DNA of 26,339 bases from CAZEID01 sp964512075 (GCA_964512075.1 CAZEID010000021.1:1-26339), one strand, 5' to 3'. Numbered from the stretch's first letter, positions 1-6,986 are shown. The notes: generated by a model not told the origin, from the letters alone. A program made the numbers and translations.

Positions 1-94
1 GAAACAAAGCCCGCAAAAATCGATTCCTTAATTGAAAAAGATTTTTGCGCGCGCCCTCTAAAAGATGTTTCAATCCGAAATTATCGCTTTGCAG

Positions 95-122
95 GAAAAT
101 CTTTTTGCCAAAAAAGATTTTC
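95..122. repeat. Perfect 12-bp inverted repeat with 4-nt loop
   Basis: GAAAATCTTTTT (95-106) and AAAAAGATTTTC (111-122) are exact reverse complements separated by GCCA. The stem is AT-rich and not followed by a clean T-run on the plus strand, so a terminator role is uncertain. It lies downstream of the minus-strand tRNA-Gln, so it could act in 3' processing or termination of that transcript. Confidence 0.6.
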
Positions 123-209
123 TAAAAAAGATTGGCTCGAACCCGCTCCTGCGAGAGCGGACGGTTTTTGTAGAATACAAAAACCCTTGGAAATTGCTTG
201 AAAATTCGT

Positions 210-245
210 CCGCCGAAGCGAGGGGCGAAGCCCCGAGCGAGGCGG
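210..245. repeat. GC-rich nested palindrome
   Basis: The outer arms CCGCC (210-214) and GGCGG (241-245) flank an inner hairpin GGGGC-GAA-GCCCC (222-234), with GAAGCGAG and GAGCGAG-like spacers between. The high GC contrasts with the AT-rich DNA on either side. It sits about 20 bases beyond the 3' end of tRNA-Gln, so it may be a processing or termination structure for that RNA or a dispersed palindromic element. Confidence 0.5.
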
Positions 246-265
246 GAAACGCAAACTTTACAACT

Positions 266-340
266 TGGCTGGGAGACTAGGATTCGAACCTAGAGTTTCT
301 GCGTTCAGAGCGCAGCGTGTTACCGTTACACCATCTCCCA
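266..340 (-). tRNA. tRNA-Gln (anticodon CUG)
   Basis: Read on the minus strand, this folds as a complete cloverleaf. The 7-bp acceptor stem TGGGAGA/TCTCCCA is at 334-340 and 270-276. The D-arm contains GGTGTAACGGTAACAC, the 5-bp anticodon stem CTGCG/CGCAG encloses loop CTCTGAA, and the T-arm has TTCGAAT. The anticodon is CTG, reading CAG. The discriminator is G and the CCA end is encoded (266-268). The start TGGGAGATGGTGTAACGG is typical of glutamine tRNAs. The gene is divergent from the suf operon, with its own extended -10 box at 356-364. Confidence 0.96.
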
Positions 341-355
341 AGGAGCGCTGAAATC

Positions 356-364
356 ATTTTACCA
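356..364 (-). promoter_or_regulatory. Extended -10 promoter for tRNA-Gln
   Basis: On the minus strand the sequence reads TGGTAAAAT, a match to the extended -10 pattern TGnTAnAAT, 15 bases upstream of the mature tRNA 5' end. No good -35 box is visible at the expected distance, which fits extended -10 promoters. Confidence 0.5.
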
Positions 365-426
365 CTCCGCTTGTTGTTAGCCGAGCACCACTCGTGATTA
401 CTAGTTGGTTGTGAACTCTAGGTCAA

Positions 427-456
427 TTGCTTAATCCTTACTATTTTAGTAATAAT
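427..456 (+). promoter_or_regulatory. suf operon promoter with Rrf2/IscR-type operator
   Basis: A perfect inverted repeat TTACT-ATTTT-AGTAA (438-452) lies between a weak -35 (TTGCTT, 427-432) and a -10-like AATAAT (451-456), 18 bases apart. The ATG of the Rrf2 gene follows 9 bases after the -10. The arrangement ACT-N5-AGT matches the core of the type-1 IscR operator (GACT-N5-AGTC, established for E. coli IscR). The inference is that the Rrf2 protein represses this promoter by blocking RNA polymerase. The promoter boxes are weaker evidence than the palindrome. Confidence 0.6.
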
Positions 457-465
457 TAACTCAAG

Positions 466-921
466 ATGCCGAGGTTGATTACTTCCCGCGGAGACTACGG
501 GATACTTTTAATGGCTTCTTTGGCGAAAGATCCGGACAAGCGGTCTCATTCTATCGCCGAAATCGCGGCTTCTTACCACCTCCCTCAAGCTTTTCTAGAG
601 CAAATCGCCTTTGATCTGCGCAGATCCCGGTTGTTAATTGCCCAACGCGGCCGAAATGGTGGTTATCGGCTTGCCCGGAGCCCCGAAATGATCAGTTTGG
701 TGGAGATTCTGGAGGTTTTGGAAGGACCGATCCAGACCGTTCCTTGCCAAGATTCTCAGTGTACTCTCTCCGATTGTGCCACTCGGGGATTTTGGGAGGT
801 TCTCCAGCGGAACTTGCACAAAACTCTTCAAAGAATCACTCTCGCCGATCTGGTGGTGGGAAGTCCCCACCGGCTCCTGTCAATTACCGATGGCCCGCGA
901 CTGCCGCTCCGGGGCATCTAA
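466..921 (+). CDS. Rrf2-family Fe-S-responsive transcriptional regulator (IscR/SufR-like)
   Basis: This is a 151-residue winged-helix regulator of the Rrf2 family and the first gene of the SUF operon. The start LITSRGDYGILLM and the segment IAQRGRNGGYRLAR (wing) are typical of the family; the recognition helix is near residues 29-50. Three cysteines, C94, C99 and C104, occupy the [2Fe-2S] site, with spacing x4/x4 instead of the IscR x5/x5. The position equivalent to IscR His107 is Arg107, so the fourth ligand is missing or different. It probably senses Fe-S status and controls its own operon through the palindrome at 438-452. The gene is followed after 9 bases by the DUF59 gene. Confidence 0.9.
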   Translation: MPRLITSRGDYGILLMASLAKDPDKRSHSIAEIAASYHLPQAFLEQIAFDLRRSRLLIAQRGRNGGYRLARSPEMISLVEILEVLEGPIQTVPCQDSQCTLSDCATRGFWEVLQRNLHKTLQRITLADLVVGSPHRLLSITDGPRLPLRGI

Positions 922-930
922 GCTCGCCGA

Positions 931-1227
931 ATGATGAAAGAACAAATCCTAGCCGCGCTTAAAAAAGTTAAAGACCCCGAACTGGGAATGAATGTGGTGG
1001 ATCTCGGCCTCATTTATCAAGTTGCCGAGGTTCAAGATGGAATAAAAATTGCAATGTCCATGACCACTCCTTTTTGTCCTTATCTTTCTCAACTGGTTGA
1101 TCAAGTGAAGAGGGCAGCGGAGGCGGTCCCAGGAGTTAGGAGGGCTGATGTTCAGTTAGTTTGGAATCCGCCTTGGACTCCCCAAAGGATGTCAAAAGAG
1201 GCGCGGGCGGAGTTGGGAATCTTATGA
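931..1227 (+). CDS. DUF59/MIP18-family Fe-S assembly protein (SufT-like)
   Basis: The 98-residue protein belongs to the DUF59 (MIP18/PaaD/SufT) family. Visible signatures are DPELGMNVVDLGLIY near the N-terminus, the conserved cysteine in TTPFCPYL (C49), and the C-terminal WNPPWTPQRMSKEAR block. SufT-like proteins help mature Fe-S proteins and are often encoded in suf operons, which fits the position between the Rrf2 regulator and sufC. Two adjacent ATG codons (931 and 934) could both serve as start. The stop overlaps the sufC start in an ATGA. Confidence 0.9.
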   Translation: MMKEQILAALKKVKDPELGMNVVDLGLIYQVAEVQDGIKIAMSMTTPFCPYLSQLVDQVKRAAEAVPGVRRADVQLVWNPPWTPQRMSKEARAELGIL

Positions 1228-2003
1228 GAAAAATTAAGGATTTAAAGGGACGCGATCGTAAGATCGCTAAACTCACTAAAAGCGAATTAAAAATTGAGAA
1301 TTTAAGGGTTTCTGCGGAAGGCAAAGAGATCATTAAGGGAATAAGCTTAGAGGTTGAAGCAGGAGAAGTCCACGCTTTAATGGGCCCGAACGGATCGGGG
1401 AAATCCACCCTTGCTCAAGCGCTCGCTGGCCATCCTAACCTTCACGTTTCTGGAGAAGTTTCTCTCGGGGGAAAGGTAATTTCCCGTCTCAAGCCCGAAG
1501 AAAGGGCGCGAGCCGGACTTTTTCTCGCCTTCCAATATCCAATCGGAACGGAAGGAGTTTCACTCTTTAATTTCCTGAAAACCGCCCGGAGAAATCAGGG
1601 TCAAGATTCCTCCCCGGCGACTTTCCTATCTGAGCTGAAGGCCTGCGTTTCTAAGGTCGGGTTGAAGGAATCCTTTCTCAAGCGGGATGTGAATTTGGAT
1701 TTCTCCGGTGGGGAGAAGAAGCGCTCCGAGGTCTTGCAGGCTCTGGTGCTTAAGCCGAAGATTGCGATCTTTGATGAGATTGACTCCGGCTTGGACTTGG
1801 ACGCACTGAAGCTAATTGCGAAAACTATCCGGGGGTTGGCAGAAGCCGGGGCGGGGGTTTTGGTGATCACCCATTACCAGCGGATTCTGAATTACCTCGC
1901 ACCGGATTTTATCCATGTCTTAGTAGACGGCCGAATTGTGGAGTCGGGATCGGCCGATTTGGCAAAGCGGTTGGAAGAGCGAGGTTACCAAAGTTATCGA
2001 TGA
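1224..2003 (+). CDS. sufC: SufC, ATPase of the SufBCD scaffold
   Basis: This 259-residue ABC-type ATPase powers the SufBCD Fe-S scaffold in the cytoplasm. Walker A is GPNGSGKST (54-62), the signature SGGEKKR is at 161-167 and Walker B IAIFDEIDSGLD has D184/E185. VITHYQRIL contains the switch histidine. SGGEKKR and the lack of membrane segments separate SufC from transporter ATPases. The start was placed at the ATG overlapping the DUF59 stop (ATGA). This leaves a basic N-terminal extension of about 20 residues before the usual SufC start. A longer frame opens at 1161 but lies wholly inside the previous gene. It overlaps sufB by 4 bases. Confidence 0.97.
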   Translation: MRKIKDLKGRDRKIAKLTKSELKIENLRVSAEGKEIIKGISLEVEAGEVHALMGPNGSGKSTLAQALAGHPNLHVSGEVSLGGKVISRLKPEERARAGLFLAFQYPIGTEGVSLFNFLKTARRNQGQDSSPATFLSELKACVSKVGLKESFLKRDVNLDFSGGEKKRSEVLQALVLKPKIAIFDEIDSGLDLDALKLIAKTIRGLAEAGAGVLVITHYQRILNYLAPDFIHVLVDGRIVESGSADLAKRLEERGYQSYR

Positions 2004-3400
2004 AAAAATCCTTTGGAGGATTAGCTCGGAACTACCAATTTGGGTTTTCCGATCCCGAGAAATACGTTTTCAAGTCTGAGAAAGGGCTCTCCCCGAAGGT
2101 GGTGGAAAAGATTTCAGCCCTGAAGGGAGAACCCTCTTGGATGCGGGAATTTCGTTTGCGGGCGTTAACTGTTTTTGAGGAAAAACCCCGTCCAACTTGG
2201 GGGGCGGATCTCTCCGGAATCAATTTTGCCGATATCTACTACTATCTGCGGCCGACCGACCGGTTGGTAGGGAGTTGGGACGCGGTTCCTTCCACCATCC
2301 GCCGAACCTACGAGAGGCTCGGAATTCCTCGAGCCGAGCGGGCCTTCCTGGCAGGGGTGAAGGCGCAATACGAGAGCGAGGTTGTCTACGGCTCGCTGAA
2401 GGAGGAGTTGGCCCGCCAGGGGGTGATTTTCTTAGGAATGGACGAAGCCCTAGCACGTTACCCCGATCTTGTCCGGGAGTATTTTGGGACGGTGGTGCCG
2501 CCGCAGGATAATAAGTTCGCGGCGTTGAATTCCGCCGTTTGGAGCGGGGGATCGTTCGTCTACGTGCCCGCGGGAGTTCGGGTTGCTCTCCCCCTCCAGG
2601 CTTATTTTCGAATTAACGCCCGCAAAATGGGACAGTTCGAGCGAACCTTGATTATTGCGGAGGAGGGGAGCTTTGTTCATTATGTTGAAGGTTGCACTGC
2701 TCCAGTTTACTCGGTGGATTCTCTCCACGCCGCCGTTGTGGAGATTATCGTCAAGAGGGGCGCCCGTGTTCGCTACACTACTATCCAAAACTGGAGCCGG
2801 AACGTTTACAACTTAGTGACGAAGCGGGCTTGGGTTGGAGCGGAAGCGGTAATGGAATGGGTAGATGGAAATCTGGGGAGCAAAGTTACGATGAAATATC
2901 CTTCGGTTTATCTAATGGGGAAGGGGGCGCGGGGAGAAGTGCTATCCTTGGCCTACGCCGATTCTGGGCAGTGGCTCGATGCGGGGGCGAAAGCAATCCA
3001 TGCGGCCCCCTACACTTCTTCCTTGATTATTTCTAAATCTGTAAGTCGAGGAGGGGGAAGAACCTCTTACCGGGGGCTTTTGGAGATTCAGCCGGGGGCA
3101 GAGGGGTCGCGGTCGCACGTCCGCTGCGACGCCTTGCTTTTGGATCCCCGTTCCCGCTCCGATACCTATCCCACCATGCGCGTAAGTGAGAGGCGCTCCT
3201 CCGTTGAGCACGAGGCGACGGTGACGCGAGTAGGGGAGGAGCAATTATTTTACCTCCGGAGTCGGGGGATTCCCGAGAACGAAGCTATTTCTCTAGTGGT
3301 GAACGGATTTGTGGAGCCAATCGTGAAAAATCTTCCGTTGGAGTATGCGATCGAGTTGAACCGGTTGATTGAGCTGGAGATGGAAGGGTCGGTGGGCTGA
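2000..3400 (+). CDS. sufB: SufB, Fe-S cluster scaffold subunit
   Basis: At 466 residues this is a full-length SufB, the subunit on which the nascent Fe-S cluster is built. The family's key residues are present. C232 in EGCTAP corresponds to E. coli C254, the proposed sulfur entry. C376 in HVRCDALL corresponds to C405. E405 in VEHEAT corresponds to E434, with the same 29-residue offset from the cysteine as in E. coli. The C-terminal EEQLFYLRSRGIPENEA block is the conserved SufB/SufD helical region. The start overlaps the sufC stop (ATGA), suggesting coupled translation. Confidence 0.97.
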   Translation: MKKSFGGLARNYQFGFSDPEKYVFKSEKGLSPKVVEKISALKGEPSWMREFRLRALTVFEEKPRPTWGADLSGINFADIYYYLRPTDRLVGSWDAVPSTIRRTYERLGIPRAERAFLAGVKAQYESEVVYGSLKEELARQGVIFLGMDEALARYPDLVREYFGTVVPPQDNKFAALNSAVWSGGSFVYVPAGVRVALPLQAYFRINARKMGQFERTLIIAEEGSFVHYVEGCTAPVYSVDSLHAAVVEIIVKRGARVRYTTIQNWSRNVYNLVTKRAWVGAEAVMEWVDGNLGSKVTMKYPSVYLMGKGARGEVLSLAYADSGQWLDAGAKAIHAAPYTSSLIISKSVSRGGGRTSYRGLLEIQPGAEGSRSHVRCDALLLDPRSRSDTYPTMRVSERRSSVEHEATVTRVGEEQLFYLRSRGIPENEAISLVVNGFVEPIVKNLPLEYAIELNRLIELEMEGSVG

Positions 3401-3424
3401 AGGCGGTTCGCGTTTTTTACACCC

Positions 3425-3955
3425 ATGGTTTTCGTCGCGGTGATCGGGAGCAAAACTAAGCAAATTACTATCCCCTTTGCTAAGGAGGGGAAGGAAGAGC
3501 AGTTAGTGGTGATTTTTGCGGGTAAGGGCAGCGACCGAATTGAATTGAACCTCTCTGCGATCCATCGCGCCCCGCGGACTAAAGGGAGGATTACGGTCCG
3601 AGGAGTTCTCCGCGACCGGGCTGCGATTCGGGTGCGCGGCCTAATTAAGATTGAGAAAAATGCGCAGTGGTCGGAAGATTTTTTGGACGGCCGCGCCCTG
3701 CTTTTGGACGAGGGCGCCCAAGCCGAAATTCTTCCCTACTTGGAGATTGAGGCCGATGCTGTACGGGCTTCTCATTCGGCGGCAGTTGGGATGCTGGATC
3801 AGGAGCAGCTCTTTTACCTGCGGAGCCGGGGGCTGTCGGAAAGGCAGGCGCAGGGTCTTTTAGTGGCGGGTTTCTTGGATCGGGCGGTTGCGGATCCCTG
3901 GAGGAAAAAGATAGCATCAGCGGTAGAGGAGGTTAAGGCCTATGCCTTGGGTTAG
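3425..3955 (+). CDS. sufD: Miniature SufD-like scaffold subunit
   Basis: Only 176 residues long, against roughly 420 for E. coli SufD. The C-terminal half is recognisable: ALLLDEGAQAEILPYLEIEADAV, then VRASHSAAVGMLDQEQLFY, with H117 equivalent to the essential SufD His360, and a YLRSRGLSERQAQGLLVAGF helical block paralogous to the SufB C-terminus. The N-terminal helical domain and most of the beta-helix are missing. The frame is intact and in operon position, so it looks like a reduced functional subunit and not a decayed gene. No strong ribosome site precedes ATG 3425, and the 24-base gap after sufB is one of the largest in the operon. It overlaps the Rieske gene by 14 bases. Confidence 0.85.
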   Translation: MVFVAVIGSKTKQITIPFAKEGKEEQLVVIFAGKGSDRIELNLSAIHRAPRTKGRITVRGVLRDRAAIRVRGLIKIEKNAQWSEDFLDGRALLLDEGAQAEILPYLEIEADAVRASHSAAVGMLDQEQLFYLRSRGLSERQAQGLLVAGFLDRAVADPWRKKIASAVEEVKAYALG

Positions 3956-4247
3956 GTTTGCCAGAACAACGGAAGTTGGGGAAGGTCAAATCAAGACTTT
4001 TTCAGTTGGTAGAAAAAAATTAGCCTTGGCTAAAGTGGGGGGAAAGTTTTTTGCGGTAGACGATGCTTGTACTCACCTCGGCTGCTCTTTAGGGGAGGGG
4101 GCGGTTCGGGATGGCCAAGTCGAATGTCCTTGCCATGGGGCGCGGTTCACATTGGCGACGGGCGAAGTTCGGGCGCTGCCGGCGACCGCTCCTCTCCAGA
4201 CTTATCCGACTCGGGTGGAGGGGGAAACAGTCGCGGTGAAGATTTAA
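3942..4247 (+). CDS. Rieske-type [2Fe-2S] ferredoxin
   Basis: This 101-residue soluble Rieske protein has both ligand boxes: C43-T-H45-L-G in the first and C62-P-C64-H65 in the second. Ligands C43, H45, C62 and H65 hold a [2Fe-2S] cluster. There is no transmembrane anchor, so it resembles the small ferredoxins associated with dioxygenases and nitrite reductases, not cytochrome bc subunits. No oxygenase is nearby. Rieske-like ferredoxins occur inside some suf operons, where a role as electron donor to cluster assembly is plausible but unproven. The start overlaps the sufD end, and sufS begins one base after its stop. Confidence 0.93.
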   Translation: MPWVRFARTTEVGEGQIKTFSVGRKKLALAKVGGKFFAVDDACTHLGCSLGEGAVRDGQVECPCHGARFTLATGEVRALPATAPLQTYPTRVEGETVAVKI

Positions 4248-4248
4248 G

Positions 4249-5472
4249 ATGGTGGACTTGACTAAAATTCGGGCGGATTTCCCCATCCTTTCGCGAAAGG
4301 TAAACGGCCATCCCTTGGTCTATCTCGATAATGCGGCTACGACGCAAAAGCCGAAGTCAGTTATTGAGACAATCTCGAATTATTACGAAACCTTAAATGC
4401 CAACGTTCATCGGGGAGTCCACCGGCTAGCGGAGGAAGCCACCGCGAAGTACGAGGATTCTCGGAAGAAAGTGGCCAAATTTATTGGAGCCTCCAGTCCC
4501 AGAGAGATTGTTTTTACGCGCGGAACTACCGAAGCGATCAATTTGGTGGCGTATTCTTGGGGAGAGGCTAATCTCAAGGCCGGGGACACCATTCTTTTGA
4601 CAATAATGGAACACCACAGCAATTTGGTTCCTTGGCAGTTGCTGGCGCAGCGCAAGGGGCTTCATCTCGATTTTATTCCCGTGACCAAGGCCGGGTACCT
4701 AAAGGACCCCGAAGGGATGATTCGAAAATTTCGGCCGAAGCTTTTCGCGTTTGTGCAGGTGTCAAACGTTTTGGGGACCATCAATCCCGCACAGGACCTG
4801 ATTCGGGTTGCCCACGAAGTTGGGGCCACGGTTTTGGTAGATGGGGCCCAGGCGGTTTCCCACCTGCCCGTAAGGGTGAAGGAGCTGGACTGCGATTTTT
4901 ACGCCTTTTCCGGCCATAAGATGTTGGGTCCGACCGGAATTGGAGTTCTTTTTTCCAAAACCGCCCTTTTGGAGGAGATGCCTCCTTTTTTGGGGGGCGG
5001 GGAGATGATTAAGGAAGTTTTCCTCCGGGAGTCCCGTTATGCGGAACCGCCTTACAAGTTTGAAGCGGGAACGCCGGATATTGCCGGCGTGGTCGGGTTG
5101 GGAGCGGCCGTGGAGTATTTGTCGGGGCTCGGGATGGAAGTTATTCGGCAACTCGAAGAAGAATTGGTCTCCTACGCAGAGGCGCGCTTGGCCAAAGTGA
5201 AAGGATTAATGATTTACGGTCCCCGGCGGCCCGCCGATCGGGGCGGGGTAATTGCTTTTAACGTGGAGGGAATTCATCCTCACGATTTGGCGACAGTGCT
5301 TGACCAAGACGGAATTGCAATCCGGTCCGGAAATCATTGCGCAATGCCGTTGCACGAGCGGCTTGGCGTAGTCGCCAGCGCGCGGGCGAGTTTTGCGCTC
5401 TACAATACGAAGGAGGAAATCGACCTTTTGGTCGAGGGGATTGAAAGAGCCAAGAAAGTATTTAAGAGATAG
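4249..5472 (+). CDS. sufS: SufS, cysteine desulfurase
   Basis: This 407-residue PLP-dependent group II cysteine desulfurase strips sulfur from cysteine and passes it as persulfide to SufU. Family landmarks are YLDNAATTQKP near the N-terminus, MEHHSNLVPWQ, VDGAQAVSHLPV and FSGHKMLGPTGIGVL. The PLP-binding lysine is K224 and the catalytic cysteine is C364 in RSGNHCAMPL. Length is normal. The sequence is ungapped between the Rieske stop and this ATG, and sufU follows after 19 bases. Confidence 0.97.
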   Translation: MVDLTKIRADFPILSRKVNGHPLVYLDNAATTQKPKSVIETISNYYETLNANVHRGVHRLAEEATAKYEDSRKKVAKFIGASSPREIVFTRGTTEAINLVAYSWGEANLKAGDTILLTIMEHHSNLVPWQLLAQRKGLHLDFIPVTKAGYLKDPEGMIRKFRPKLFAFVQVSNVLGTINPAQDLIRVAHEVGATVLVDGAQAVSHLPVRVKELDCDFYAFSGHKMLGPTGIGVLFSKTALLEEMPPFLGGGEMIKEVFLRESRYAEPPYKFEAGTPDIAGVVGLGAAVEYLSGLGMEVIRQLEEELVSYAEARLAKVKGLMIYGPRRPADRGGVIAFNVEGIHPHDLATVLDQDGIAIRSGNHCAMPLHERLGVVASARASFALYNTKEEIDLLVEGIERAKKVFKR

Positions 5473-5491
5473 ATTCGGAGACTCAATTTTG

Positions 5492-5875
5492 ATGGTGACA
5501 GATATTTACCGCGAAGAAGTTTTAGATCACGCGCGAAACCCGCGCAACCGGCGGAAGCTTTCCCAACCGACGGCGGTCGCGCAGGTTTCCAACCCGCTTT
5601 GCGGCGATACTCTTAGTTTGGCGGTTGTTTTGGGAGGGAATCCTCCTCGGGTCAGAGAGGTGGGGTTTGAGGCGGAGGCTTGTGTTATCAGCGTGGCGGC
5701 CGCTTCGATGCTGACGGAGAAAATTAAGGGTCAAACCGAGGCCGATTTGGCTGGTCTAACCGAGAAGGAGATTTTTTCGTGGTTGGGAGGGGCCCTTACG
5801 CCCTCTCGAGTGGAGTGCGCCCTCCTACCACTGAAGGCCCTGCAGGAGGTGCTTAAGGAGGCGAATTTGAAATGA
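5492..5875 (+). CDS. sufU: SufU-like sulfur acceptor/scaffold protein
   Basis: The 127-residue protein belongs to the IscU/SufU fold. C37-G-D39 (NPLCGDTLSL), C64 (AEACVISVAAASM) and C109 (RVECALLPLKAL) correspond to the conserved Cys-Asp-Cys-Cys site. Pairing with SufS supports SufU, the Zn-dependent sulfur relay partner. The distance from C64 to C109 is 45 residues, near IscU and shorter than in Bacillus SufU, so the usual SufU insertion is missing. The start was placed at ATG 5492 because it begins the typical (M)xxIYREEVLDHARNPRN N-terminus; the frame upstream to 5393 lies inside sufS. It overlaps the peroxiredoxin gene in an ATGA. Confidence 0.92.
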   Translation: MVTDIYREEVLDHARNPRNRRKLSQPTAVAQVSNPLCGDTLSLAVVLGGNPPRVREVGFEAEACVISVAAASMLTEKIKGQTEADLAGLTEKEIFSWLGGALTPSRVECALLPLKALQEVLKEANLK

Positions 5876-6390
5876 GTTTCGGAATTGGTCAGGAAGCTCC
5901 TAATTTTTCCTTGCCGGGTTGCTATCAAGGGCAAACGATGAACTACGCCCTTTCCGACTATCGGGGCCGGTGGGTCGTGGTTTTCTTTTACGTCGGTGAC
6001 CGAACTTCCGTTTGTTCCACAGAAGTGACCGCGTTCAACGATCGCGTTCGTGATTTTGACCGCTTTAGAGTATCCCTTTTGGGGATCAGTGCTGATTCAC
6101 TTAACTCTCACCGCAGTTGGGCAGATGAGCTCAAGCTGGAGTATCCGCTCCTTTCCGATGAGGGAAGGACAGCTAGCCGGCTCTACGGGGTTTATGATGA
6201 AGGAAGCCGCCGGGACCTGCGCGGGACGTTCGTAATTGACCCGGAAGGAAAACTCCGCTACTTGGCAGTTGGGGAGCCCAAAATCGGCCGGGGAGTTTCG
6301 GAGGTTTTGCGGGTAATTCGGGGGTTGCAGACCGGTGAGGCCTGCCCGGCGGATTGGCAGCCGGGTCGCCCGACTCTAGGGGCGGACTGA
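5872..6390 (+). CDS. AhpC/TSA-family 2-Cys peroxiredoxin
   Basis: This 172-residue thioredoxin-fold peroxidase has the peroxidatic cysteine C48 in DRTSVCSTEVTAF and the resolving cysteine C158 in GEACPADWQPG, the C-terminal motif of typical 2-Cys AhpC-type enzymes. The usual YPxDFTFVCPTE is altered: the active-site proline position reads Val (YVGDRTSVC), while Thr and Cys are kept. It reduces peroxides using a thioredoxin or AhpF-like donor not seen in this window. As last gene of the suf operon it probably protects Fe-S assembly from oxidation and should share Rrf2 control. Confidence 0.92.
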   Translation: MSFGIGQEAPNFSLPGCYQGQTMNYALSDYRGRWVVVFFYVGDRTSVCSTEVTAFNDRVRDFDRFRVSLLGISADSLNSHRSWADELKLEYPLLSDEGRTASRLYGVYDEGSRRDLRGTFVIDPEGKLRYLAVGEPKIGRGVSEVLRVIRGLQTGEACPADWQPGRPTLGAD

Positions 6391-6393
6391 TTT

Positions 6394-6942
6394 CTATTGA
6401 GATAATTTTCCAATCCCCAGAATTGTAAAAATTCCCAAGGTGTGCAGAGCAAAGGTAAGTAGTGCAAAGGTCCGGGTGGGCATTCTTCTGAGAGACGAGA
6501 GGATTGCCACTCCGACTTCCGTCGGGAGTGGAGAGGCAATGAAGAGTCCGGCAATTGCGAGGGATAAGTATTTCTGCCAGTGACCTAAAATCATCCGCTC
6601 CTCCCTCCTGATGAAGCGCGCAAATTGCGTTTGGGAAAGTTGCGTCAGGTCTTGGGCAAAGAAGCCCTTCAAGAAGAAGAAGATTCCTAGGTCTCCAATG
6701 AGGGCTCCGAGGCCGGCCACTAATCCTGTCAAAATCAGATCTTGCGATTCGGCTGTCACCAAAAGAACTGCCGCCGCGGGAGCCGCAGTAAACCCAAAGG
6801 CGTAGAAGAAACCGCTTATCAGGGCTCCGCTGATCCCAATTGACAGGATCAGGTTATGGATTGGACCAAAATCTCTTCCCGCGAAAATGAGGTAAGCGAA
6901 GAAGTAGGAAATTGCCAAGGAGAGGAGACGAGAATACCGCAT
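6394..6942 (-). CDS. Polytopic membrane protein, possibly distantly VTT/DedA-like
   Basis: I do not firmly recognise this 182-residue protein. It is mostly hydrophobic, with about five membrane segments, a cytoplasm-like charged patch (ARFIRREERMILGHWQKY) and the motif ASPLPTEVGVAILSS, which resembles half of the proline-containing re-entrant motif in VTT/DedA-type proteins. That resemblance is weak. The start at MRYSRLLSLAI was chosen because an extended -10 box lies 6 bases upstream (6949-6957, minus). A longer frame reaches 7020 but overlaps the tRNA-Glu gene. It converges on the peroxiredoxin gene with a 3-base gap. Confidence 0.7.
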   Translation of the reverse strand: MRYSRLLSLAISYFFAYLIFAGRDFGPIHNLILSIGISGALISGFFYAFGFTAAPAAAVLLVTAESQDLILTGLVAGLGALIGDLGIFFFLKGFFAQDLTQLSQTQFARFIRREERMILGHWQKYLSLAIAGLFIASPLPTEVGVAILSSLRRMPTRTFALLTFALHTLGIFTILGIGKLSQ

Positions 6943-6948
6943 GCCCCC

Positions 6949-6957
6949 AGGATACCA
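6949..6957 (-). promoter_or_regulatory. Extended -10 promoter for the membrane protein gene
   Basis: The minus strand reads TGGTATCCT, then six bases, then the ATG at 6942. This would place transcription initiation at or next to the start codon and supports the shorter start. Confidence 0.45.
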
Positions 6958-6986
6958 GAATACCGCCAGGGGGTTGGGGGTTGGGT

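Larger units (their letters stand above)
1..265. other. Intergenic left edge with AT-rich hairpins; no confident gene
   Basis: Nothing here can be assigned to a known gene. Frame 1 is open from the window edge to a TGA at 199-201 (66 codons), so the 3' end of an upstream gene cannot be excluded, but the peptide resembles no family I know. A 71-codon ATG frame (65-280) ends inside the tRNA-Gln gene and is probably chance. Structure is more evident than coding: arms at 12-21 and 40-49 are complementary over 10 bp, 95-106 and 111-122 form a perfect 12-bp hairpin, and 210-245 is a GC-rich nested palindrome. The 9-mer AAAAAGATT recurs at 35-43, 111-119 and near 127. Confidence 0.4.

Noticed and set aside
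65..280. 71-codon ATG frame at the left edge
   Set aside because: It ends inside the tRNA-Gln gene, its C-terminal part is just the translation of the GC palindrome (low-complexity Ala/Glu/Gly), and no ribosome site precedes it.
1161..1223. Longer sufC start at 1161
   Set aside because: The extra 21 codons lie entirely within the DUF59 gene, and an ATGA overlap at 1224 gives a normal start.
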